A DNA stretch of 64,000 nt from Akebia trifoliata (lineage: Eukaryota; Streptophyta; Magnoliopsida; Ranunculales; Lardizabalaceae), in assembly GCA_017979445.1 (NCBI GenBank), contig CM030710.1, positions 14,246,248-14,310,247 on the forward strand. Reading direction: 5' to 3'. The position numbers were made by a program, and so were the translations under genes. Shown one piece after another: positions 46,135 to 56,390 of this stretch (positions are counted from its first letter, which is position 1; the number at the start of each line of letters is the position of its first letter). The notes under the pieces were generated by a model. It was not told the origin of the DNA, ran no database searches, and saw nothing but the letters and a program-made list of their open reading frames with translations.

Positions 46135-46909
46135 ACTGGACTTACGACTCCAACTAAGAGGTGGATGCTTGAGTTTGGGTGCCATGATAACCCTAGACAT
46201 CTAATCGAAAGTCAATTTCGGTATTGCCCCCTTGATAACATTTTAATGAATCCTAAGGTTTTATCGAATTCTGTGCACCAATCCATTCATGATTATTCAA
46301 AAGGATTGCACTCTTGAAAATTATTGACAAATAAAAAACCTTCACAAATGTGATTATTTTTTGCAATCATTTTCTTTTTAGGAAAATATATTTTAGTAAT
46401 TTTTCAAGGTCAATGCAAAAAATAGATTTTTTGTAAAAATCCTTTTTTCTTTAGAAAAACATATTTCAGAAATTTTCCAAAGTCTAAAAAAAAAATAGAT
46501 CTTTGTAAGTCATTTTCCTTTCATTTTCTCTTCTTTTAGAAAATATTTTCTTCTGGAAAACATTTTTTCTCTAAAAAATATTTTTCATTTTGAAAACTTT
46601 TTGTCTCTGGAAAATATTTTTCATTTAGAAAACATTTTTCTTCTGGAAAACATTCTTTTAAAATGGATTGAGACCCAAATTAGAAAAAAGTTTGAATTCC
46701 ATTTTGATTTAAATAGCCCGATCCATTATGATCGTTGGATCAAGATGGACTGGTCATTATGAATCATTGCCAAGTTTTTTTTATTTTGAATGGACTCTTT
46801 ATTGGGTTAGTGCACCTAGTAATACAGTAATTTCGAATTAGGTTTAAAAAAATTACTCCTTGAGGACAAAATCATACATTCCTGATTTCATCATTTGTAA
46901 AGTCCATTT
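46135..46909 (-). other. E3 leader with GGAAAA-type repeats
   Basis: 46370-46680 repeats the type TTTTCTTCTGGAAAACATTTT with 18-24 bp spacing; E5 has the same array at 61690-62050. The unit carries TTTTCC/GGAAAA complementarity, so strands can fold. No coding. Confidence 0.6.
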
Positions 46910-47880
46910 CCAACAAGCAACACGGGAACACCTACGATAAGTTCGAATTGTGACCTATAGGGAGGTTTTTAGATTCTAGGTTTACTACGTGCAATGTAAT
47001 TTATCTGGCCACCCTTGCCCAAGTACACCTATATATCTCTCGAGCGTACTCAATCAGACGGTACGTGGTGACTTGGTTTGATATACCGTATAATTGATAA
47101 TCTAAAACTCCAACCCACTTCTCTGAAGTCAAAAACAGCCAGTTTAATCCCCAATTGAGAGGTAGTGCACAATGCTGAGCAAGGGCCCTCTTAAATACCT
47201 CTCATCTAGAATAGACGTAGTTTATCCCCCTCGTACAGTAGGGTACAGCGGGGCAGGATCTTATTTAGGCACTAATTTTGACCAAAAAGTGCAATTGGTG
47301 AACTTGGATTACCTTTGATATACCGTATAGGTACGAGTCTAGGGTTGTAGCTTTCATAAATGGTTTAACATCTCACGAGGGGACCGACCACGTATTAGTA
47401 CTACATTGGCAATCGGGACATGTGACTGTGCGGCTTACAATAGGTCAAAGGCTCAGGTCGTTCCAGCCTAGGTGCATTGATATACCTTTCAGAGTCATCT
47501 GATCGGACGGTACTGATGCCCCAGTTTAATATATCCTAAGGTACATGACTGAAGTTATGATTTTCATGAATGACGTCGCATCTCAGAAAAGATCGGACCA
47601 CGCACTAGTGCCATGTTGGCTATAAGGAACATGCAAGCATGCAAAGCGATAAACGTGCTAGTGGTGTGTGCAAAACAGGGTGGGGTGTGCCTGGGGCCTT
47701 TTCAAATAAATGGGCCCATGGGCCTGATCAAATCATACAAGCAAGTATATCACATATATTAATCAAAACAATACAAATCCATAGCATCGAGATCAAGATC
47801 AAAGCAAGCACATCAAAAATATATCTATAGAGATCATGACATATTAGATGGACAATCACAGAATAATCAATCAAATCCAA
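46910..47880 (-). other. E3 conserved leader block
   Basis: Collinear with E5 62260-63230. It contains two to three internal imperfect repeats built on GGTACGTGGTG, GATATACC and GGACCGACCACG. The hairpin at 47157-47203 has arms GAGAGGT and ACCTCTC around GTGCACAATG. Confidence 0.6.
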
Positions 47881-48949
47881 CATTGAAACAAGCAAAAAAA
47901 AAAAAAAAAATTCAAAACAAAAGGATTTTTTTAATCAAGGACTGCTTTGAGCAACCCAAAATAAATTGAGTTTTCACCGAATATTGAATTGAGGATGGAT
48001 TAATAGTTGTAGAGATAAGGAGTGATGAACCTTTTTTATTTAAAAAAAAAAATGGATAAATACCATTTTTTTTAAGATCCAAACAAAGATCACTTTGGGT
48101 GAGGACCAAACTAGCTTGACTAACACAATAAGATTTCAAAATTTTACTAAGGATCATTAGGTCACGTGGCCCTTCATCGGTAATCCAATACTATAATCTT
48201 TTTAGATTTGATGGAAAAATAATGTGGATCCGATAATAAAATTAAAAAAAATAAAATACTAATAATAATAATACTTAGATCCAAGGTTTTGAAAATGGGT
48301 GGCTAAGAAATTTCATCAAAATCCCAAATTTAGAATCAAAATTCTATGATGAAGTGTAAGAATTTTGAAAAATGATAAATTTTCTCCATTGGATTTCAAT
48401 TTTCAAATTGGGAGATCATAGCCATCCGCTAAGATAAAAAAAATTTTATTTTTTAAATATGAGTTTTTTTTACAAAATCTAAAAGGCTGCGGCATCAAAT
48501 TTGATGTTCCAAGTGGACCCAATGACACCTAGTAAGATTTAATATCTTACTAAACGAGTCATGATAGCATGACTCATAAAGTGAATCCCAACTCAAGTTT
48601 TTCACTTCTGGTGTTGATAAAAGCACACAACTACTTCTTTCTTTCACATATGTTGCTGCCAACGACACATAGCTGACCTTTTTTCATTTTATACATGTTG
48701 CTACCACAACTCACAACCAAAAAAACCTATTTTTTCTATGTTGCTGCCAGCAACATAGAACTAAGCTCCTTTTTTTTTTTTTTTTAAAGCTCAAATCAGT
48801 GAACAACCTGGAAATTAAAAATTACTGATTCATTTAAACCTGCAAAACAGAGAACATAAGAAACCACACTTACAAGAAGCCATCATTCAGATCTTCCAAA
48901 CTCAAGAAACAAGGAGAAAAAAAAACCCAAATCTTATTCTATTTAAACC
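47881..48949 (-). other. E3 leader 3' of the captured gene, with palindromes
   Basis: After an A-run at 47895 the leader contains two palindromes: 48530-48552 (TAGTAAGAT and ATCTTACTA) and 48734-48760 (13-bp perfect arms TTCTATGTTGCTG and CAGCAACATAGAA). Related palindromes occur in E6 (55480-55500, 55645-55670) and at 52652-52677. 48780-48949 probably includes the 3' UTR of the captured gene. Confidence 0.55.
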
Positions 48950-49535
48950 CTAGTAGTTCCTACTCGTCAACCTCTTACTGATCTCTAATAAAACAAAAGC
49001 ATCGACGCAAGCTTGCTGAATTTGTTCGTAAGTGATAAATTCATCATTCCACTGACTCAAAGTAACCAACTTCGGTTTCAAAATTTCTAACCTAAGAACC
49101 TCTTTAGCCAAACCCTTCAACCCTGCATTTTTAAGCTTCTTCAGACCCAACTGTTCCTCGTCCAAACGACGTAAATCAATAATAGTAGCGATCGCTCACT
49201 CGTAATCGACAAAAAGTTTCTCGACATCTTTATTGATTCCAACCCCAACAAATGTGAAATTAGAGTTATTAAGAAAATTAATTAAGGATTGATGGATGTA
49301 GGATACGTAGTAGATTTGAAATATGAAACATCTACGACTGACGTAGAGTTGAAAGATGGAGATAGGGTTGTTTAAATTTCAACTGAAGTTTGGGCACCAT
49401 TCGACGTAGAGACCAATGATCAGATGGTTAAGTCTGCGACGATGGATACGTTTCGATTTGAAAGATCCAATCATCTACAACAGAAGGAGTATGTGTGACG
49501 ATTGTGTTGATCCGATCTTCGATGGTGATGGCCAA
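48950..49535 (-). pseudogene. Captured plant 3'-5' exonuclease gene (WRN-exonuclease-like)
   Basis: The minus strand carries an almost complete DnaQ-like exonuclease domain. N-terminal VTHTPSVVDDWIFQIETYP is followed, after a frameshift near 49430, by HLIIGLYVEWCPNFS, QLYVSRRCFIFQ, INFLNNSNFTFVGVGI and DVEKLFVDYE. After a stop come DLRRLDEEQLGLKKLKNAGL, KGLAKEVLRLEI and QQACVDAFVLLEISKRL. The match to the plant WRN-exonuclease-like family is from memory but runs over the whole length. The first DEDDy aspartate (DxE) is Y, and the tyrosine of YAC(V/I)DAF is Q. The expected start CCACCATGGCC is CCACCATTGGCC, one extra T. This is host sequence carried by the retroelement. Confidence 0.82.
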
Positions 49536-49556
49536 TGGTGGTTAGTTTTTACTTTC

Positions 49557-49594
<38 letters not shown>

Positions 49595-49690
49595 GTCTCT
49601 CTCTGTTGATGTCTCCTTTGCACATGGAGAAGGAGATAGAAATAATAATAAAACAGTTTTACTCTTGGCACACCATGCCTAAAATTGATT
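49536..49690 (-). other. 5' flank of the captured gene with (GA)n microsatellite
   Basis: A GA run of about 17 repeats spans 49561-49595, the kind of CT/GA tract common in plant 5' UTRs. Beyond it (49600-49690) the sequence becomes homologous to E6 54735-54830 in the opposite orientation, so the gene's insertion boundary is at or just inside this tract. Confidence 0.55.
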
Positions 49691-50478
49691 TAAAACGATA
49701 GGTATTTACTGTTGTTAACACCACCCTAAATTTTTTTTATTTTCTTTGTCTGCTATCACCGGGCAGATCAACATACGCCTAAAATAAAAAAAATTATAAA
49801 AATACTGTCAAAAGACAGATCGGCACCCACTTAAAAAATAAAATAATTTTATTTTATTTTATATATATATATGTACTGTCAAAAGACAAATCCATACATG
49901 TTTAAAATAATTCTTTTATTATCCAAAAATGGATCGACATACATTATAACAAAGTAAAAATAAAGTTTTTTTTTTTTTATAGGATAATTGACGCACAAAA
50001 ATAAATAAAATAAAAAAATCCATGACCAGATAATCATTACTCCATCCTCATTAAAGTCATCCCTTGAAATCCAACATTATTTAGGGTCATCCTAAGTAAC
50101 CTTCAATCAAGCCATAGAAAATAATATGTCAAATCAAGGTACTCAAAATCGAACCAAATGATGTTAATAGAGGATAATACAAACTCAAAAATATAAAATA
50201 AATAAAATAATAAAAATGGGTCAACAACCATTTTTTCACACTATTACCTTCTTGACATCCTGCATTATTTAGGGTTATTCCGAATGACCCTAGATTGAAC
50301 CATAAAAATGTGCTAAGACAAAATATTCAAAATCCAAACCAATGATCAATAATGGAGCAAAAAAAGAATGATAAAAAAAATAAACAAAGAAACAAACAAC
50401 TAAAAATAAAATAAAAAAACTAGGTCGTTATGGCAATACTTTCTATACTTGGGGGTTTTCAAGTCTGATCCTCAATAG
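49691..50478 (-). other. E3 5' leader near the PBS
   Basis: A/T-rich, non-coding, with several copies of a CTGTCAAAAGACA-like inverted motif (49806, 49876). The part adjacent to the PBS matches E6 54355-54480. Confidence 0.5.
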
Positions 50479-50496
50479 TCCCCAGTTGAGTCGCCA
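50479..50496 (-). promoter_or_regulatory. E3 primer binding site (tRNA-Arg type)
   Basis: The sense strand reads TGGCGACTCAACTGGGGA, one mismatch from the tRNA-Arg complement I recall, separated from the LTR by one base. Confidence 0.78.
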
Positions 50497-50661
50497 CTGA
50501 AAGTGCCTTCGATTCGCGGGGTGTGCGGATCCGCTTTTAATTTTTGAGGTCTGAGAGCCGCCATCTAATTATTATGATCTAGGAATCGAGCATCGACTCA
50601 AGATGGATAAAAATAACTAATCTACTTAAAAAAAAAATACTGAGTCCGAGGATCACGTTAC

Positions 50662-50690
50662 GGGGTTGGAAGGTGTTAGGCACCAACCCC
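50662..50690 (-). other. E3 5' LTR U5 hairpin
   Basis: On the sense strand GGGGTTGG and CCAACCCC form a perfect 8-bp stem around TGCCTAACACCTT. Confidence 0.65.
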
Positions 50691-51105
50691 GCCTGGCAAA
50701 CGCGAGTCTTTATTAATTTTCAAGAATATTACATTGCTAAAGACCTAAAATAAATAAAAAAGAAATAAAAAATAGTTACTTAGCGGATTGCGACAGTTTA
50801 TTTCCTCAGATCTGGTGGAACAGCTTCTCATATAAATTCTCCCTACTTTGTTCTATTACTGTATCTGTTTCAGATCTCCAAAATAAAGTATCTCCTCTTT
50901 AAATATGAGTTTTTCCTAGTTTTGTGATGGGTTTTTAGGTGATTTTTGAAGAGTTTTGAGAGTCTTTTTGATAAAAATTAGGATTTGAATGATTGATAAG
51001 GGGTTAGGACTTCAAAACCAGGGTTTTGGAAAGGTTAGGATGGCTTTTTGACCTACTTTTTCTAGGATTTTCTTTGACCTATGAAATTAGGTTGTGGAGG
51101 CTCTC

Positions 51106-51113
51106 TATTTATA
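51106..51113 (-). promoter_or_regulatory. E3 5' LTR TATA box
   Basis: TATAAATA in context CTCTATAAATAGAG on the sense strand, the same in both LTRs and in E5. Confidence 0.65.
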
Positions 51114-51605
51114 GAGTTTTTTCGGGTAGAGTTAGTATTTGATTAGGCTTCTTTTAGGATCTTAATTAGGGTTTTGACTTTAGTCTTATGAGATTGACTT
51201 GGTCTTCTTAGATTAGGGTTTTAATTAAGGTTTTGACTTAAGTCTTATGAGATTGACTTGGTTCTTTTAGATTAGGGTTTAACTAAGGTTTTGACTTAAA
51301 TCTCATGAGATTGACTTGGCTTCTTTAGATTAGGGTTTTGACTTAAGTCTTATGATATTGACTTGATTTTTTTAGATTAGGGTTTTGATTTAAGTCTTAT
51401 GAGATTGACTTGGTTTATTTAGATTAGGATTTTCCTAAGCGTATTGTGGTTTCTACAGTTTTGTTAGTTTGAGATACCTCATTTAAATTTCTGAAACATA
51501 TCTAGTAACAAATAAAGCATTGGAATAATCATCCATCATTGGGAATCGTTGCGATCGGGTTGACAAGTTGATTAATCAGGTGAATGCAAAAATGGGGTGT
51601 CTACA

Positions 51606-51610
51606 ACGCG
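51606..51610. repeat. E3 target site duplication, right (ACGCG)
   Basis: Pairs with ATGCG at 24668-24672 with one CpG transition. Confidence 0.75.
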
Positions 51611-52817
51611 CCGCGCCCACCATGATTCTTGTCATAGCTGATCTCAATAAGAAAATAAAGTTATTGATTGTTTTGGTTCTTCTATTAAAAAAAAATTGGA
51701 CAAAACATGGCTTGGAAACATGATGAAAAACCAATTTTCCCTATTTCAAGAAATGCAAATGATGAAATAAAGAACATATCTATTTGTTTAAGGAATGAAT
51801 CACACTTCAAGCAGTAAAACGTTAGTTTCCAGGATGAGGAAGAATGCTGGTGCAATGTCTCTCTACAATGAGCATGAGGCTATTACTACAATTGAAGTGC
51901 GAATTTTTTTTCAAGAAGTGGTACCCTTACTAGACAACAGACCATTGAAGGATATAAAACCTTCAAAAAGAGAAAGTCATGAAACAGAGAGTCGTTCTCT
52001 TAAAAAAGTCTAAAAGGCTTTGATGTTTAGAGTGGAAGAATTCAAGTAAAAGCACAAAAAAAAGGTGCAGAAAAGATGAAGTGTACCTATTTTGGTTCTT
52101 GGATTGCAAGAAAGAGATCAATGGAAAACGATGGTCTTTGCTCTTTAAAGGAAAGGATTTTCCTATTTTCAAAACTAGGAAACAAATAAATAAGAAGAAG
52201 AAAATAAAGCAAGAAGAGAGAGACAAAGAAAAGAAGAGAGAAGAGTCCACCTGCTAGTGTATGTTGTCTCTCTGTTCTCACGGCAGTGTAAAAAAATAAC
52301 TAAAACAAAGGGGGGGGGGGTAGAGACAAGGGAATAAATAGAGAAGAAGTAGTTTTAGAGAAGGGTTGGAGAAGGAATAGGAATGTTACTGAGCATAACG
52401 GAAACGTGAGGAAGAAGAAGAACATAAACGTGAAGCTTGAGGAAGAACAAGAGAACAGGGAAAAAGTTTTGGATTTTCTTTCGTTATTTCTTATATCGAC
52501 ACCCCTACTTTTAACCATTAAATTCCAATTGTTTCATACAAAACCATTGGTCTATAAAGCCCCAGTTTTTATTTTTATTTTTGACACCCTAGCGTTTAAT
52601 CGTTAATTTAAAAAAATGGGTAAAAAAAAGACAGTAAGCTTAACTTACTAACTTAGTAAGATTCAAATCTTACTAAGGGGTTTTGAGCTCACTTTGGGGT
52701 CATAATAAAAATATGATCTAATGTCTCATGCTTGTAGATCATAAGATTCTATGAGCAAAATAAATTTCTCCTTTGAATTTTAATTCTAAATTGGGGAGTT
52801 CGAAAGAAATTTGGTAG
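51611..52817. other. Unassigned sequence right of E3
   Basis: This is the continuation of the E3 target. An open frame at 51795-52013 (plus; NAGAMSLYNEHEAITTIEV) resembles protein but I do not recognise it. A GA-rich stretch follows at 52185-52245, a G-run at 52309-52320, and a palindrome CTTAGTAAGATT / AATCTTACTAAG at 52652-52677 of the kind seen in the E3 and E6 leaders. The last 250 bp may therefore be an older relative of those leaders, into which E6 inserted. Confidence 0.4.
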
Positions 52818-53718
52818 TGTAAACACCCAATTTTCGCACTTGCCTGATTAATCAACTCATCAACTTGATTTTGATGATTCCCAATGATGGATGAATATTC
52901 TAATATTTTTTATTTGTTACTAGATATGTTTCAGAAATTCGGATGAGGTATCTCAAACAAATAAAACTTTAGAAACCACGATATACTATGAAGATATGAC
53001 CCAAAACATAGAAATCATCATTTTCAAACAAAAAGAAGCTTTATGAGAAAAATCACTAAAAACTGATCAAATTACTAAAATACCCTTAATATTAAGACAT
53101 CCCTAGAGCTTACATTACACTTATGAAAATCTTTTAAAAAACATAAAATAACAAACTAAAGCCAAATAAACTGTTTCGCCAATTTTCACAAATTTTGATA
53201 AAATTACGAAAATGCCCTCATGGGGCACACAATCATTTCAAGCCAAAAATCTGTAAGTGACACAAACCAATACTCCCATTGAATTCCTTACAAAAAAATC
53301 GATTATTAAACATTCCAAAAGTTTGAAAATCAACTTCTCAACTCAAAAGCCCTCTTTGAGGGCAAAACGATAATTTTTCAACCCTAAAATTTAAAATTTT
53401 GAAATTAATAATTAAAACATTAATTAATGTAAAGTGAAATATTAATGAATCAAATTAAAACTTTTAAACAAAGAAAACCAATCAAGTAAGCCCACGAGAC
53501 AAATTTTAAGTGGTGGCCCACTTATTTAAGTGGGGCCCACATGATATTTTTAAAAGACCCTTCCACAGGGGGTCCCAAAGAATTAAAAATATAAGTAGGG
53601 GGTTCTCCAAAAATTGAAAAATATTTTCATTATACTTAAGATTCAAAACCCTAATTCAAAACCTTAATTAAATAACTTAAAGAGACCTAGTCAAACTGAA
53701 AAACTCCCAAACAAACTC

Positions 53719-53726
53719 TATAAAAA
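53719..53726 (+). promoter_or_regulatory. E6 LTR TATA box
   Basis: TATAAAAA in context CTCTATAAAAAGGAG, at the position equivalent to the TATA boxes of E3 and E5. Confidence 0.55.
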
Positions 53727-54172
53727 GGAGTCTCCACAACCTAAATTCGCAGGTCAAGAAAACCCTAAGAAAGAGAGGTCAAAAACTCTCCCAATCCTTC
53801 CCAAAGTCCTAAATTTGGAGGTCAAGAAAAATCATAGGAAAGAGGGGTCAAAAATTTTTCCCAGCCTTCCCAAAACTTTAAATTTGAAGTCCCAAGTCCT
53901 TACCTAACACCAAACCCTGATTTTTTACCTAAAAAACTTGCAAAAAATATTTAAATCAAAGAGGAAAATACCTCATCTCAGAGATCAGAAGCGGAGCTAG
54001 TGATGGAGACAAAAGTAGGAAAACTTACACGAGGAACGCTCTCCGCTAGTTCTGAGGGAATCGACCATCGCAATCACCCTGATAACTAAGGTAATATATT
54101 TTTTGAATTTTACGTCGTTATTTTTGCAATGTAATTTTTTGAAAAAAGTAGAGATCGACATTTGTCAAGCGA

Positions 54173-54197
54173 GATTGATCCCTAACACCTTCCAATC
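54173..54197 (+). other. E6 LTR U5 hairpin
   Basis: GATTG and CAATC enclose a loop with CCCTAACACCTT; it corresponds to the U5 hairpins of E2, E3 and E5 but with a different stem. Confidence 0.55.
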
Positions 54198-54346
54198 CCG
54201 TAACATGATCCGCAGACCCATTCATTTCGTAGATCAATACCTTTTATCTATTTAAAGTCATGTTTCGGTTCTTAGACCGTAAAATTTGGTGGCGACTCCC
54301 AAAACACCAAATAAGCGGATCTGCACCTGCGGACAAGGGTGCTTTC

Positions 54347-55768
54347 AGTGAGGACAGTTTTTGAGGATCAAAGTTGAAAAATCCAAAAGATTGGTGCATT
54401 ACCAAATCGACCTAGTTTTTATTTTATTTTATTTATTTATTTTGGCTTGATTGTTGATAATTTGTTCGATTTTTGAATATTTTATTTTTTTTATATTTTT
54501 CTTCTTCTATGATCCAATTGAAGGCCACTAGTGATGATCTTAAATAATTTAAGATTTCAAAGGTTAATGAAATAAAGATGGAATGATGGTAGTTGGGATG
54601 AGGAGCCATGAATGTTTTTTTTAATCGGTGTTGTTGTACATGGTGTGTTGATAATAAAAAAGAAATTATTTCACTTTGTACGTGATGAGAAGGGATTTCA
54701 AAGAAAAAATCGCAAAAAAAAAGAAAAAATAGCACTATTTTACGTGGTGTGCTGTTAATAAAAAGTGTTTTTTTTTTCTTTTTCTATCTTTTCATATGTG
54801 CTGAAAGGAGCAGGAAAGAGAAAGACGTCTCTCTCTCTCTATCTCTCTCTCTTTCAACTCTCGTTAATGGCGATTTCAACTAATTTCTAATTTTCTTTTT
54901 TCGAAACTACGATTCTCCATTGATCTCCTTATAATGGTAAAAATTTTTCAGAAACTGAAATCGTTTTCTCGGGTTTTATTGTCTGGTTCTCGATCGTCAA
55001 ACCTGTCAAAATATTTCTTGATAGATGATCTAAAAATAAGGATCTGTCAATTGATTTGAGGAGAGGTTTACAACGTTAGATCTGGCTATGTTCGGGGGTG
55101 TTGAAAAAGGAGATACTCCCTCCATCTCCATGGCTTCAACAAAAGGGAATCTAGAGAAAATTCGTTGATTTGTACGTACGGTATTCTTCATATTGACGAT
55201 GATGGCGTCAATTCTGGTTATCTCCGCTTATGTTCTTGTTGCCATCGGAGATGTGTTGGTGCCTTGTCTGTCGGTTCCTAACTGAATGTGTGTGAGATGT
55301 TTTAGTTTCAAAGAACATTTGCAGAGATTCGAATTCATCCAATGTATTCTTCTGCAGTTGAAATTTCAGAGAAATCTAATAAATTATTGGGTATAGAGGA
55401 GAAAGAGATGTGGGAGAGGTTGTTTATGTTGTCAGTGTTGGCAACAATACATGTAAAAACAAAAAAAGGGGTTATGTGAGTGTTGCTAGCAGCAACATAG
55501 AGAGAACATAATAAGTTGTGAGTGGTGCATAGGTGATGTGTGTTCTGGTAGCCATATAATAAAAAAATAAAAAAGGAGGGTAATGTGAATTGTGTGTGCT
55601 GCCAAGCAAACAAATTTTTTTGGGAATTGCTTTCCTCTCAAATTTAGTAGGATCTTAAATCTTGCTAACGGTCATTAACCTCACCATGTGGCCAAAAAAA
55701 AGAGAATTTCCCTTTCTTTTTGTAGCTTCGTGGTTTTCGTCATTACGACGGCTACATCAACTAAAGAT
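54347..55768 (+). other. E6 leader with unrecognised cargo
   Basis: Directly after the LTR the PBS is damaged: GTG runs into AGGAC, with about 12 bases lost compared with E3. The following bases match the E3 leader in sense order, including GAGGATCA(A/G), the GACGTCTCTCTCTC tract at 54823 and the CAGCAACATAG palindrome at 55480-55500. Between the CT tract and the palindrome, where E3 has the exonuclease, E6 has other sequence (54860-55370) with short protein-like frames (FQKLKSFSRVLLSGSRSSNL; YGILHIDDDGVNSGYLRL) that I cannot identify. Confidence 0.6.
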
Positions 55769-55781
55769 TGGAGTCGCCACC
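55769..55781. other. PBS- or U5-like fragment at the E6/E5 junction
   Basis: The bases TGGAGTCGCCACC abut the E5 LTR. In the other elements TGGAGTCGCCA occurs both as the complement of the PBS start and inside U5, so this could be the last 11 bases of a PBS or a piece of another LTR. It is not expected next to a 3' LTR. Confidence 0.5.
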
Positions 55782-55940
55782 TGAAAACGCCCTCGATCCG
55801 CGGGGTGCGCGGATCCGCTTTTGACCCTTAAGGTTTGGGAGTCGCCACCTAGTTATTACGGTCTAGGAATCGATCAATGTCTCTAAATAGATAAAGAACT
55901 AATCTAGAACAGAAAAAACTGAATTCGGGGATCATGTTAC

Positions 55941-55969
55941 GGGGTTGGAAGGTGTTAGGCACCAACCCC
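55941..55969 (-). other. E5 LTR U5 hairpin
   Basis: Same perfect 8-bp stem (GGGGTTGG and CCAACCCC) and TGCCTAACACCTT loop as the E3 5' LTR. Confidence 0.62.
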
Positions 55970-56382
55970 GCCCGGCCAAAGCCGGTCTCCACTAACTTTC
56001 CAAATAAGTTACATTGCTAAAAAACCTAGATAATAATAAAAAAAAAGAAAATATACCTTTTCGATAGCAAAGACCTTGTTCCCTCAGATCCGACAAAAAC
56101 TGCTCTTTGTACCGTATTCCTTGCTTTGTTCTGTCTCCGGATTTGGATTTCTGATCTCCGAGGCAAGGTATCTCCTTTTTTGATCTGGATTCTTCAAGTT
56201 TGTTGTGGGTTTTGGGGTGTTTTCGAAGGACTTTTAGGTGTTTTTTAGGCTAAAATCGAAGGAGGGATGTTAGGTAAGGAGTTGGGACTTCAAAACTAGG
56301 GTTTATGGGAGGTTAATGGGACTTTTAGACCTACTTCTCTTAGGGTTTATGATTTGATACGAAAATAGAGTGTGAGTACCTC

Positions 56383-56390
56383 TATTTATA
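56383..56390 (-). promoter_or_regulatory. E5 LTR TATA box
   Basis: TATAAATA on the sense strand in context TCTATAAATAGAGG. Confidence 0.6.

Larger units (their letters stand above)
24673..51605 (-). mobile_element. E3: non-autonomous Tat-like LTR element with captured gene, split by E2
   Basis: Both LTRs, a PBS, a polypurine tract and a target duplication are present. Without E2 the element is about 10.2 kb. It has no gag, protease, RT or RNase H and only a degraded part of integrase. Relative to E1, two blocks are missing, and exactly the same two are missing in E5, so this is an established deletion lineage. Its leader holds a captured exonuclease gene (48950-49535). The LTRs differ by about 9 percent by eye, mostly transitions. 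Confidence 0.85.
50498..51605 (-). repeat. E3 5' LTR
   Basis: It starts TGAAAGTGCC and ends TGTCTACA (1108 bp). It carries the same about 60-bp GACTTAAGTCTTATGAG repeats as the other LTR at 51165-51430. Confidence 0.88.
52818..54346 (+). repeat. E6 5' LTR, plus orientation
   Basis: It starts TGTAAACACCC (decayed TGTAGACACCCC) and ends GGTGCTTTCA. It is the reverse complement of the E3/E5 type of LTR throughout, e.g. CTGATTAATCAACTCATC near its start and GGTGGCGACTCCC near its end. Length is 1529 bp. The five bases before it are GGTAG; no second LTR in this orientation lies in the window. Confidence 0.82.

Noticed and set aside
49416..49682. Plus-strand open frame with an RERERE run
   Set aside because: Antisense to the captured exonuclease gene and created by the GA microsatellite.
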